Assembly: GCA_015231825.1 (NCBI GenBank)
Contig: JADGAV010000003.1
Location: forward strand, 179,524-243,523
DNA from: SAR324 cluster bacterium
Lineage (GTDB): Bacteria > SAR324 > NAC60-12
Direction of reading: 5' to 3'
Length of the DNA stretch: 64,000 nucleotides
The notes under the pieces are model-generated. The model did not search any database. It saw nothing but the letters and a program-made list of their open reading frames with translations, and was not told the origin of the DNA. The position numbers and the translations under genes are program-made. Below, one piece after another: positions 56,549 to 64,000 of the stretch (within the stretch, counting starts at the first letter, position 1; each line of letters opens with the position of its first letter).

Positions 56549-56575
56549 TTGACAGATCTATGTTTTATTTATAAT
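56549..56575 (+). promoter_or_regulatory. Promoter of the aldonate dehydratase/ABC operon
   Basis: Perfect TTGACA at 56549-56554 and perfect TATAAT at 56570-56575. The spacer is only 15 bases, shorter than the optimal 17, which suggests either a regulated promoter or an alternative -10 (TAATTT at 56572-56577, 17-base spacer). The region is very AT-rich. The ATG lies at 56635. Confidence 0.55.
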
Positions 56576-56634
56576 TTTAATTATCATACAATTTAAATAA
56601 TATTTTCTTTTTATAATTCAATTAATAATATTTA

Positions 56635-57807
56635 ATGAAAATTACAAATATCAGGACACTCGTTGTAAATGCCGAAATGCGGAATTGGGTATTTGTAAAA
56701 GTGGAAACAAATACTCCCGGGTTACATGGATGGGGAGAAGCAACATTAGAGTGGAAAACAAAGGGAGTTGTTGGGACAATTGAAGACTTGACCCCATTTT
56801 TGATTGGAAAAGATCCCAGAGACATAGAACAGCTTGTCAGAGTGATGCACAAGCACGGATTTTGGAAAATGGGCGTGATTGGGAGCAGCGCCATCAGCGG
56901 GATTGAGATTGCGCTTTGGGATATTCTGGGAAAAAGTTTGAATACTCCGGTCTGGAGACTGCTTGGTGGAAAAACTCATGACAAAATAAAAATTTACACG
57001 CACCTTGGTATGGGGGAAATGAGTGCTGTATACGAGACTTCTGAAACGGCATATTTGGTAGAAAAAGCACAGCAAGTGTTAGAAAAAGGATACAGGGCTT
57101 TAAAAATAGTTTGTATTCCCTACGGTCATTTCCTCGCCACGATTGAAGCAATCGACCATGTTTCAAAGCTAATGCAAGATTTACGAGAATCGGTCGGTGC
57201 AGGCGTAGAGATCATGGTGGACTTTCACGGGCGTTGTCCCTCAAGCAGCGCTGCAGTGCAATTCATCAAAGCACTTGAACCCTTTAATCCTCTATTTGTA
57301 GAAGAGCCAATCCCCCCGGGCGATTCACTGTCGATGAAAGCAATATTTGACAAAATTTCGTGTCCTTTAGCGACCGGAGAACGCCTGGTTTCCCTTCAAG
57401 AATTCGAACCTCTGTTTCAGATGCGAGCCATTAACATTGCACAGCCGGACCTATGCCACTGTGGCGGTTTCAGCGGAGCGAAAAAAATTGCTCAGATGGC
57501 CGAAATTGCAGGGATTGGAATTGCCCCTCATAATCCATTGGGTCCTCTTGCAGGCGCTGCCGCCCTGCACTTTGATATTGCAACACCGAATTTTGTAATT
57601 CAAGAGGAGATGACCGGAGTAGTTCCCTGGTATCATGATGTAGTCGAAGGGACTCCCATACTGGACGATGGATATTGGAAGCTTCCCCAAAATCCGGGTT
57701 TAGGTGTTGAAGTAAATGAAGAGGAAGCAAAAAAGCACCCATACAAGCAGGAAATTCTGCACACCACTAATGCCGTTCTTGACGATGGAACGATTGTCGA
57801 CTGGTAA
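56635..57807 (+). CDS. dgoD: Mandelate racemase/muconate lactonizing-family dehydratase, galactonate dehydratase-like
   Basis: Enolase-superfamily enzyme of 390 residues that dehydrates a sugar acid to its 2-keto-3-deoxy form. The capping domain includes HGWGEATLEWK and HKHGFWKMGVIGSSAISGIE. The metal ligands and bases have the galactonate-dehydratase arrangement: Asp196 and His198 in VDFHGR, Glu223 in FVEEPIPPGD, Glu249 in ATGERL and His299 in APHNPLGPL. The product would be 2-keto-3-deoxygalactonate. It is the first gene of an operon with a ribose-type importer, a lactonase and a GntR-type regulator, all fitting aldonate use. Galactonate is the best guess; gluconate or arabinonate analogues are possible. 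Confidence 0.85.
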   Translation: MKITNIRTLVVNAEMRNWVFVKVETNTPGLHGWGEATLEWKTKGVVGTIEDLTPFLIGKDPRDIEQLVRVMHKHGFWKMGVIGSSAISGIEIALWDILGKSLNTPVWRLLGGKTHDKIKIYTHLGMGEMSAVYETSETAYLVEKAQQVLEKGYRALKIVCIPYGHFLATIEAIDHVSKLMQDLRESVGAGVEIMVDFHGRCPSSSAAVQFIKALEPFNPLFVEEPIPPGDSLSMKAIFDKISCPLATGERLVSLQEFEPLFQMRAINIAQPDLCHCGGFSGAKKIAQMAEIAGIGIAPHNPLGPLAGAAALHFDIATPNFVIQEEMTGVVPWYHDVVEGTPILDDGYWKLPQNPGLGVEVNEEEAKKHPYKQEILHTTNAVLDDGTIVDW

Positions 57808-57820
57808 CGTTCAGGACTAG

Positions 57821-58786
57821 ATGAAGCCAACAAAATCATTTTCAACGTTGCCAGAAAGTTTCAACCGAATCGGAGCTGTCTGGTTTGCTGTTGCAGGCCT
57901 GTATGCTTTAGCGAGTATTCATTCCCCCGCAATGTTTCAATACGGTCAGGTCTTGAATCTTCTCCAGGTCGCAGCATTTCTCGGTATTATTGCCATTGGA
58001 CAAACTTTTGTATTATTGGTGGGAGGAATTGATTTATCCCAGGCCGGGGTGGTCACTTTGGTTAACATTCTTTCAACAAGCATCATGGTGGGAAAGGCGG
58101 AAAACATCGTCGAAGCCGTCATCCTTTGCCTTTTTGTTTCGCTCTTTGTCGGCTTCATCAATGGATTATTGATCACAATTTTCCGTGTCACCCCTTTGAT
58201 TACAACGCTCAGCATGAATTCACTGGTATACGGAAGCGCTCTTGTTTACACAGGGGGAATGCCTCATGGAAAAATTGCTCCGGCTTTTGAGTTTTTGGGA
58301 CAAGGCCATTTTTTAGGAATTCCTGTGACTGGCATTGTATGGCTGACATTGGCCATCAGCATCGGATATGCGAGCCTTCATACCATTTATGGCAGATGGA
58401 TTTATGCTGTCGGCGCCAACCCGCAGGCAGCCAGACTGATGGGCATTCCCGTCAATTCTGTTTTGATCTCTGCCTATATGATGAGTTCTCTGTTTGCCTG
58501 TCTCGGGGCACTGGTGCTCACATCCTACATCGGTCTGCCGAGTTTAGGAATCGGAGACCAGTTCCTATTGACCTCCATTGCGGCAGTAGTGGTGGGGGGA
58601 ACAGCCCTCACCGGAGGAGTGGGCAGTGTTTTTGGTACCATCGGAGGTACTTTGTTTATCACAATTTTGAGTAGTTATACCCGTTTGATTAATCAACCGA
58701 TCGGCATTCAATTTATGCTGCAGGGATTGATCATTGCCTTGAGTGTGCTGATGTACCGTCTGGTTCAAAAAAACAGACTGGGGTGA
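57821..58786 (+). CDS. Sugar ABC transporter permease, RbsC type
   Basis: Inner-membrane permease of the ribose/CUT2 importer family, 321 residues with about eight to ten helices. Landmarks are IIAIGQTFVLLVGGIDLSQA, FRVTPLITTLSMNSLVYGSA, YAVGANPQAARLMGIPVNS and TSIAAVVVGGTALTGGVGSV. It starts 13 bases after the dehydratase stop. A second permease is fused to the ATPase downstream, so the importer is likely a heterodimer of permeases. Confidence 0.92.
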   Translation: MKPTKSFSTLPESFNRIGAVWFAVAGLYALASIHSPAMFQYGQVLNLLQVAAFLGIIAIGQTFVLLVGGIDLSQAGVVTLVNILSTSIMVGKAENIVEAVILCLFVSLFVGFINGLLITIFRVTPLITTLSMNSLVYGSALVYTGGMPHGKIAPAFEFLGQGHFLGIPVTGIVWLTLAISIGYASLHTIYGRWIYAVGANPQAARLMGIPVNSVLISAYMMSSLFACLGALVLTSYIGLPSLGIGDQFLLTSIAAVVVGGTALTGGVGSVFGTIGGTLFITILSSYTRLINQPIGIQFMLQGLIIALSVLMYRLVQKNRLG

Positions 58787-58827
58787 CGCATATTCCCTTT
58801 CAAAACAATAAAAATCTGGAGAATGTT

Positions 58828-59922
58828 ATGGAAAAAAAGATAAAGGTCATGTTTCGAAAATCAATCATGAGCAGTAGTTTGGTGATCGTGAGTATGTTTG
58901 CCCTGCTCGCTTTCGGAAATGCCTATGCAAAAGGAATCAGAACAGCTGCCATAACCGGAGCAGGCAAAGAGGTATCAGTGCCGGCAAAGAAAGGCCCATT
59001 TCGAATAGGATTTTCCAATGGATTTTCCGGAAATAGCTGGCGTGCCATGGCACTGGATGCCCTGAGAAATGCGGCAAAAAACAATCCTGATGTTTCTGAA
59101 TTGATCGTTGTTGATGGTCAGGGAGATGTCACAAAACAAGTTGGAGATATCGAAAATTTAATGGCTCAGAACGTTGATGCGATCATGGTCATCCCAAACT
59201 CAGGAACAGCCGTGGCTCCCGTATTGAGAAAAGCCATGCGAGCAGGAATTGTGACCGTTCCTTTCAATCTCCCTGTGGAAGGGGGTCAGTACCATGCATT
59301 TATTGGAACAGACCCCTCAAAAAAAGGGTATGCCACTGGAAAAAGACTGGCAGTTGAACTTCCCGACAATGCCAAAATTCTTGCTTTTGACGGGATTCCG
59401 GGCAACTCCTACACGGCAGCCGGATGGAAAGGCGCCCAGCAGGCGTTTAAAGAAAGTGGGAAAAATATTGAAATCCTGGCCTTTGAACCCTGCAACTGGC
59501 AAGAAGACAAAGCGAAAGTAATCATGGCAGATATGATTGCTGCGCATCCAAAAATTGATGGAGTCTGGTCAGATGGAGGACAATGTGCTGCCGGTGCAAT
59601 GAAAGCGCTCATTGCAGCAAACCGCCCCCTCATTCCTGTTACAGGAGACGATTACAACGGTATTCTCAAACTGTATGACAAATACCACGCACAACACTCG
59701 AATTTTAGTATCTCTCTGATTTCCGAACCAACCTGGCAAAGTGTTGTTGCCATGGAAATTGCCGTTTCTCTCCTCAAGGGGGAGTCGATGAAAGCCCAAC
59801 AAATCATCCAGCCCAAACTGATCACTTCCGAAAACTATAAAGAGCTCATGCGGCCTGAGCTTCCTGATGGTGTTTTCACTGATACGAATTTATCGGATGA
59901 AGCCCTGCGTAAACTCTTTTAG
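58828..59922 (+). CDS. Sugar ABC transporter substrate-binding protein, RbsB type
   Basis: Periplasmic binding protein of 364 residues from ATG 58828 (CTGGAGA upstream). An in-frame start at 58783 overlapping the permease stop is less likely. The signal peptide ends near NAYA-KGI. The core starts FRIGFSNGFSGNSWRAMALD and includes VDGQGDVTKQVGDIENLMAQ, NVDAIMVIPNSGTAVAPVL and GVWSDGGQCAAGAMKALI, typical of the type I sugar-binding fold. It lies between the two permease-containing genes, and a strong stem-loop follows its stop codon. Confidence 0.92.
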   Translation: MEKKIKVMFRKSIMSSSLVIVSMFALLAFGNAYAKGIRTAAITGAGKEVSVPAKKGPFRIGFSNGFSGNSWRAMALDALRNAAKNNPDVSELIVVDGQGDVTKQVGDIENLMAQNVDAIMVIPNSGTAVAPVLRKAMRAGIVTVPFNLPVEGGQYHAFIGTDPSKKGYATGKRLAVELPDNAKILAFDGIPGNSYTAAGWKGAQQAFKESGKNIEILAFEPCNWQEDKAKVIMADMIAAHPKIDGVWSDGGQCAAGAMKALIAANRPLIPVTGDDYNGILKLYDKYHAQHSNFSISLISEPTWQSVVAMEIAVSLLKGESMKAQQIIQPKLITSENYKELMRPELPDGVFTDTNLSDEALRKLF

Positions 59923-59961
59923 ACGAATCCTCCTTCCCTTCTTCAAACAAGAAGAGGGGAA

Positions 59962-59992
59962 TACCTCTCTCCTTCACAAAAGGAGAGAGGTA
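59962..59992 (+). terminator. Intercistronic stem-loop after the sugar-binding protein gene
   Basis: TACCTCTCTCC at 59962-59972 pairs perfectly (11 bases) with GGAGAGAGGTA at 59982-59992 around a 9-base loop. There is no T-run. A weaker bulged stem lies just before it (59934-59961). Such hairpins after binding-protein genes are known to protect upstream mRNA from 3' decay and to lower expression of downstream transporter genes. Confidence 0.6.
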
Positions 59993-60032
59993 CCAACACT
60001 CAATCGATTGTGGCACAAAACTCTACTAATTT

Positions 60033-62588
60033 ATGATCGAAAAAACTAACAAAACAGCAATCGCCGTCAAGGGAATCTCAAAAAGTTTTCCTGGAGTGCA
60101 GGCACTTAAAAATGTGTCATTTGAGTGTAAAAAAGGAGAAATTCACGCCCTCATTGGAGAAAACGGCGCAGGAAAATCAACTTTAATGAAAATTATCGAA
60201 GGCGTGTTCCCTGCAGATGAGGGTTCTATTTTTATGGACGGCAAACCCGTTTTTTTCCGTCAGCCATCCGATTCACTCGCTCATGGAATCACAATGGTTT
60301 ATCAGGACTCAAACCTGATCGAGGATTTGGATGTCGCTCAAAATATCTGGTTAGGGCGTGAGCCCGGAGGCAGGTTCATTTTCAACCGTAAAAAAATGAA
60401 CCATCAGGCTCAGCAGCTGGTCGAAAAACTCGGAGAAAAAATCGATGCCAGGAGCTTGGTCAGTGAACTTTCTGTATCAGAAAAACAAATTGTTGAAATC
60501 GCTCGTGCATTGAGCTTTGATTCTCAAATACTGATTCTTGATGAACCCACCTCTACCCTGGGTGCCAGTGAGTCTCAACGTCTATTTGATATTCTTGATC
60601 ATTTGCGGAGACAGGGTACGAGCATCATTTTTATTTCCCATCGACTCCCGGAAGTACTCTCTATTGCCGATCGCATAACTGTTCTGAAAGACGGAGAGAT
60701 CGTCGGCACCGTTTCCAGCAGTTCAACAAATTCTGATGAAATTGTAACGATGATGGTGGGAAGAACGCTCGATACTGCATTTCCTCCAAGAGCCCAATCC
60801 TTCGGGGAAAAAATTCTGGAAGTCAAAAACCTGCAGTCATCTTCAAGCTTTCACAATGTGAATTTTAGTGTACGATCCGGAGAAATTTTGGGGATCGGCG
60901 GTATTCAAGGCAATGGACAGCAAGAGATTGTTCGTTCTCTTTTCGGACTATGTTCATCGGAAGGGACGGTCACAATCGACGGTGCTGAAGCGGATTTAAG
61001 CTCCCCTTCAAAAGCTATTCAATCCGGTGTTATTTATGTTGCGGCCGATCGGCGTAAAGAGGGGCTGTTTCTTCCTCATTCCATACGAAAAAACATCAGC
61101 GTCCCTCATCTTTCCAAGTGGTCTCATCTGGGATTTGTTAACCGGAAGGCAGAGAAAAAGTCGGTTCTGGAACAAATCAATGCCCTTAAAATTCGAACTC
61201 CTTCTGATGAAAAATCAGTCGGTATGTTGAGCGGAGGCAATCAACAAAAAGTCGTATTTGCCCGATGGTATTTGGCCAAAACCAGGGTCTATATTTTTGA
61301 TGAACCGACCCAGGGTGTTGATGTGGCAACCAAACTCGAAATTTATCGACTGATTCGGGAAATGGCGGCTGAAGGAATTGCCGTCATCGTATTGTCCTCT
61401 GATGTCATGGAACTCAACGGACTTTGTGATCGAATTTTGGTTGTTGCTCATGGAACTGTTGTAGACGAAGTTGCAGGAGCAGATGCGACTGAAGAACGAG
61501 TCATTGGGAGCGCCGTCACCGCTGAGTCAGATAAAACTCAACTTTCGGAAACACAAGTTCGTCAGACAAATACTTTGTCAAAAACAAGCATTTTTTTGAA
61601 ACGCTACGCTCCTTCTCTTTTGCTGTTAGCGCTGCTCCTTGTGATTGGAGGATTCACTGCCAATAAATCTCCTTACTTTTTGACATCTAGAAATTTTGCT
61701 TCCCTTGCCATACTGATCGCACCGCTCGCATTGGCAGCATTCGGGCAAATGCTGGTGATCACGCTGGGAGGAATAGATTTGTCAATGGGGCCAACAATTA
61801 GTATGACGACCGCCATTGCTTCCTTTACAATCATCGGTGAATCTGTCTTTTCAATTGTCACAGGAGTGCTTATCTGTCTTGCGGCAGGGATCGTCGTCGG
61901 ATTGCTGAATGGGATTCTGATCCGGGTATTTAAGATTTCCGATCTGGTCAGCACCTTAGCAACCTATTCCATTATTTACGGGTTAGCCCTGGTAATCAGG
62001 CCAACACCGGGTGGTTTGATAAACTTTGATTTTCTTGATTTCGTTGAATTTCGATGGGGAGTTGTTCCGGTTGTTTTTATTATAACCGTTCTTTTATACG
62101 TGGGATTGGAATTTCTTTTATTACGTGGCACTATTGGAACAAAACTGTACGCAACAGGGTCGAATGAGTACGTTGCATTCAATCTGGGTATACGCGTCGG
62201 ATGGGTCAGGGTTGGCGCATACATTTTCTCGGGCCTTACTGCTTCTCTGGCAGGATTAGTGGTGGCCGCCCGGATCGGGAGCGGCGACGTGCAATCAGGG
62301 CTCCCTTTCACAATCACTTCAATTACCGCCGTTGTTGTCGGAGGGGCAAGCATTTTTGGAGGACGAAGCACTGCCGTCGGCACTTTTTTAGGAGTCACTC
62401 TGGTGATTTTCATTCAAAATTCGTTGAATTTTCTCCACGTTTCTGCCTATTGGCAATATATCTGGGCAGGAGGACTGACACTCTTTGCGGTTGCAATATA
62501 TTCGCTACAAACAGAGACGCCGATAAAGTGGCAGCAGCAGCTGAAGCAGATCAATTTTTTGAGTTCCGGCAAAGCACAAAAGTCGTAA
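60033..62588 (+). CDS. Sugar ABC transporter fusion: RbsA-type double ATPase plus RbsC-type permease
   Basis: Single chain of 851 residues joining two functions usually encoded separately. Residues 1-495 are an RbsA-like tandem ATPase. The first half has Walker A GENGAGKST (42-50), the degenerate signature SVSEKQIVEIARAL and Walker B ILILDEPTSTLG. The second half has the degenerate Walker A GIQGNGQQE, the intact signature MLSGGNQQKVVFARWYLAKT and VYIFDEPTQGVDVATK. A linker of about 30 residues leads to a permease from about residue 526 (SLLLLALLLVIGGFTANKSP; MLVITLGGIDLSMGPTISMT; TSITAVVVGGASIFGGRS). With the separate permease and binding protein upstream it makes a complete importer. Confidence 0.92.
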   Translation: MIEKTNKTAIAVKGISKSFPGVQALKNVSFECKKGEIHALIGENGAGKSTLMKIIEGVFPADEGSIFMDGKPVFFRQPSDSLAHGITMVYQDSNLIEDLDVAQNIWLGREPGGRFIFNRKKMNHQAQQLVEKLGEKIDARSLVSELSVSEKQIVEIARALSFDSQILILDEPTSTLGASESQRLFDILDHLRRQGTSIIFISHRLPEVLSIADRITVLKDGEIVGTVSSSSTNSDEIVTMMVGRTLDTAFPPRAQSFGEKILEVKNLQSSSSFHNVNFSVRSGEILGIGGIQGNGQQEIVRSLFGLCSSEGTVTIDGAEADLSSPSKAIQSGVIYVAADRRKEGLFLPHSIRKNISVPHLSKWSHLGFVNRKAEKKSVLEQINALKIRTPSDEKSVGMLSGGNQQKVVFARWYLAKTRVYIFDEPTQGVDVATKLEIYRLIREMAAEGIAVIVLSSDVMELNGLCDRILVVAHGTVVDEVAGADATEERVIGSAVTAESDKTQLSETQVRQTNTLSKTSIFLKRYAPSLLLLALLLVIGGFTANKSPYFLTSRNFASLAILIAPLALAAFGQMLVITLGGIDLSMGPTISMTTAIASFTIIGESVFSIVTGVLICLAAGIVVGLLNGILIRVFKISDLVSTLATYSIIYGLALVIRPTPGGLINFDFLDFVEFRWGVVPVVFIITVLLYVGLEFLLLRGTIGTKLYATGSNEYVAFNLGIRVGWVRVGAYIFSGLTASLAGLVVAARIGSGDVQSGLPFTITSITAVVVGGASIFGGRSTAVGTFLGVTLVIFIQNSLNFLHVSAYWQYIWAGGLTLFAVAIYSLQTETPIKWQQQLKQINFLSSGKAQKS

Positions 62589-62626
62589 CTCTCTCAAAAA
62601 AAGTAAACCTCTTTTAATAAAAATAT

Positions 62627-63499
62627 ATGCAAAATATTGAATGCGTTGTTGATGCTAAGAATAAACTGGGTGAGGTTCCGGTATGGTGTCCCCGGGAACA
62701 GGCATTGTACTGGATTGACATAGAGGGCTGTCTGCTCCAGCGATTCATTCCTGAACTGGGTGAGGTAAAAGTATGGAAAATGCCGGAAAGAATCGGTTCT
62801 TTTGCAATCAGAGAAACGGGAGGACTGATTGTCGCTTTTGCATCTGGATTTGCATTTTACGACTTGGAAACTGAAAAAATTCAGTGGCTTTCCAAACCGG
62901 AATCACATATTCCCCGAAATCGCTTCAATGATGGCAAATGCGACCGGAATGGCAGATTTTGGGCGGGGACCATGGACGATCAACTTTCTGAACACACGGC
63001 TGCACTCTACTGCTATAATCCCGACGGGACAGTCCAGCAAAGGCTCAAGGATGTCGGCATATCCAACAGTTTAGCCTGGTCTCCCGAAAATGATAAATTC
63101 TATTTTGCCGATACTTTGGACGGTTCAATATACGTTTTCGATTACGATCATGACAGCGGTCAAATCGCCAACAAACGTGTTTTTGCAACAACAGAAGAGC
63201 AACCGGGAGTGCCGGATGGATCAACAATTGATGAAGAAGGCTATCTTTGGAATGCTCAGTGGGATGGGTGGCGACTCGTCCGTTATGCACCCTCCGGGGA
63301 GATCAATCAAATTGTGGATCTTCCTGTGCAAAAGCCCACGAGTTGCATGTTTGGCGGAGCGAACTTAGACACCCTCTACGTGACATCCGCTATTTGGGAT
63401 CTTTCTTCTGAACAATTGAAAAAGCAACCTCATGCAGGAGGGGTTTTAGCGATTGATGTCGGCGTCAAAGGATTGCCTGAACCTCGATTTAAAGGATGA
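62627..63499 (+). CDS. SMP-30/gluconolactonase family lactonase
   Basis: Six-bladed beta-propeller lactonase of 290 residues that opens sugar lactones to aldonic acids using one divalent metal. Metal-site blocks are KLGEVPVWCPREQALYWIDI (Glu), RFNDGKCDRNGRFWAGTMDD (Asn/Asp), VGISNSLAWSPENDKFYFAD (Asn) and GVPDGSTIDEEGYLWNAQW (Asp). It is cytoplasmic and 38 bases after the ABC fusion gene. In this operon it would supply the galactonate-dehydratase-like enzyme with substrate from galactonolactone. Confidence 0.9.
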   Translation: MQNIECVVDAKNKLGEVPVWCPREQALYWIDIEGCLLQRFIPELGEVKVWKMPERIGSFAIRETGGLIVAFASGFAFYDLETEKIQWLSKPESHIPRNRFNDGKCDRNGRFWAGTMDDQLSEHTAALYCYNPDGTVQQRLKDVGISNSLAWSPENDKFYFADTLDGSIYVFDYDHDSGQIANKRVFATTEEQPGVPDGSTIDEEGYLWNAQWDGWRLVRYAPSGEINQIVDLPVQKPTSCMFGGANLDTLYVTSAIWDLSSEQLKKQPHAGGVLAIDVGVKGLPEPRFKG

Positions 63500-63677
63500 T
63501 GATCGATAAAAGGAAATGTTCCCGGGACTTTAAAAAAATTTCTATAGCGGTATCGGACAAAGGCAAGATCCTGGCTATTGTTCACACTTCTTAATCCTTG
63601 CCTAAAGAACGTGCACGACTCGCCGCCGGAGCAATTCAGGAGTATCAACTAAAATTTGAAGAAAAAGAGACCAAATT

Positions 63678-64000
63678 ATGACCACGATACCCAAACCCAG
63701 GGTTCACGCCAAAATGGTTCAAACCATCGGCACTCAAATTCTTCAGGGAAAATTTAAGTCGGGGGAAAATCTCCCCAGTGAAGCTGAAATCTGTCAAGAA
63801 TACAAAGTCAGCCGGACTGCACTTCGTGAAGCCATTAAAGTTTTGAGCGCGAAGGGATTGATTAAAACAGCCCCACGACGAGGCAGTATTGTTTGTGATC
63901 GTCAAGAATGGAATTATTTAGATGCCGATATTTTAGCCTGGACTCACAACAAGCAACCCGACCCTGTCTTAACAAGGGATCTTATCGAAATGCGCAGAAT
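63678..64000 (+). CDS. FadR/GntR-family transcriptional regulator, N-terminal part (runs off right edge)
   Basis: The first 107 codons of a GntR-family regulator of the FadR subgroup. The winged helix-turn-helix is clear: GKFKSGENLPSEAEICQEYK, VSRTALREAIKVLSAKGLIK and TAPRRGSIV. The following ADILAW segment is typical of the DgoR/UxuR-like linker to the FCD ligand domain. It follows the lactonase gene by 178 bases and is probably the local regulator of the aldonate operon, responding to galactonate or a related acid. The ligand domain is outside the window. Confidence 0.9.
   Translation, partial: MTTIPKPRVHAKMVQTIGTQILQGKFKSGENLPSEAEICQEYKVSRTALREAIKVLSAKGLIKTAPRRGSIVCDRQEWNYLDADILAWTHNKQPDPVLTRDLIEMRR

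Overview
The window is one continuous stretch of chromosome from a Gram-negative bacterium, most likely a proteobacterium. It carries an RND pump, many exported proteins with Sec signals, a YbiI-type zinc-finger protein, a DUF1127 protein and an LsrF close to the enterobacterial one. Base composition looks mid-40s percent G+C by eye, and genes are tightly packed on both strands. The mix of acetone-carboxylase/hydantoinase genes, indolepyruvate oxidoreductase, acyl-CoA ligases and many ABC systems fits an organic-matter-degrading heterotroph. A deltaproteobacterial or SAR324-like lineage is only a guess. I saw no rRNA, tRNA, CRISPR array, transposase or phage gene.

Left part (1-15 kb), mostly housekeeping. 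An RND efflux pair runs off the left edge. It is followed by ybiI, an ABC binding protein without a transporter, a YugP-type metallopeptidase next to scpB, an L-2-hydroxyglutarate oxidase-like gene, a DUF4105 envelope protein and a molybdenum-cofactor operon (moeA-moaC-modB-metallophosphoesterase). An unknown gene and a LysR regulator divergent from a DUF1127 gene complete this part.

Middle part (15-36 kb), CoA-thioester and keto-acid chemistry. It holds a glutathione transferase with an acyl-CoA ligase, indolepyruvate:ferredoxin oxidoreductase (iorA-iorB), a periplasmic-binding-protein/hybrid-histidine-kinase pair, a cofactor-free dioxygenase of the DpgC family and a second acyl-CoA ligase. 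A five-gene leftward run follows: cupin, HyuA/acetone carboxylase beta-like, HyuB/acetone carboxylase alpha-like with a fused zinc tail, beta-hydroxyacid dehydrogenase and CoA ligase. A polysaccharide-deacetylase-family gene diverges from this run. IorAB, CoA ligases and DpgC could form an aryl-acetyl-CoA route, and the Hyu genes with the ligase could form an ATP-dependent ketone carboxylation route; both are inferences.

At 36-41 kb lies a striking divergent pair of exported proteins. One is a 1136-residue mosaic containing three copies of a 112-residue repeat, two further duplicated domain types, a PAN/Apple-like domain and a pentapeptide-repeat tail. The other is a DUF1566 protein that shares one of those domains. 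An lsrF gene without any other lsr gene follows.

Right part (42-64 kb), sugar catabolism. An AraC-type regulator diverges from a GH4 glycosidase, and a candidate operator of two direct repeats abuts the -35 box of the GH4 promoter. Then come a complete carbohydrate ABC importer and a LacZ-type beta-galactosidase. Next are a CitE/HpcH aldolase, an esterase, an MhpD-family hydratase, a galactonate-dehydratase-like enolase, a ribose-type ABC importer whose ATPase is fused to a permease, an SMP-30 lactonase and the start of a FadR/GntR regulator. Together they suggest that imported galactosides are cleaved in the cytoplasm and galactose is degraded oxidatively through galactonolactone and galactonate; no galactokinase is visible.
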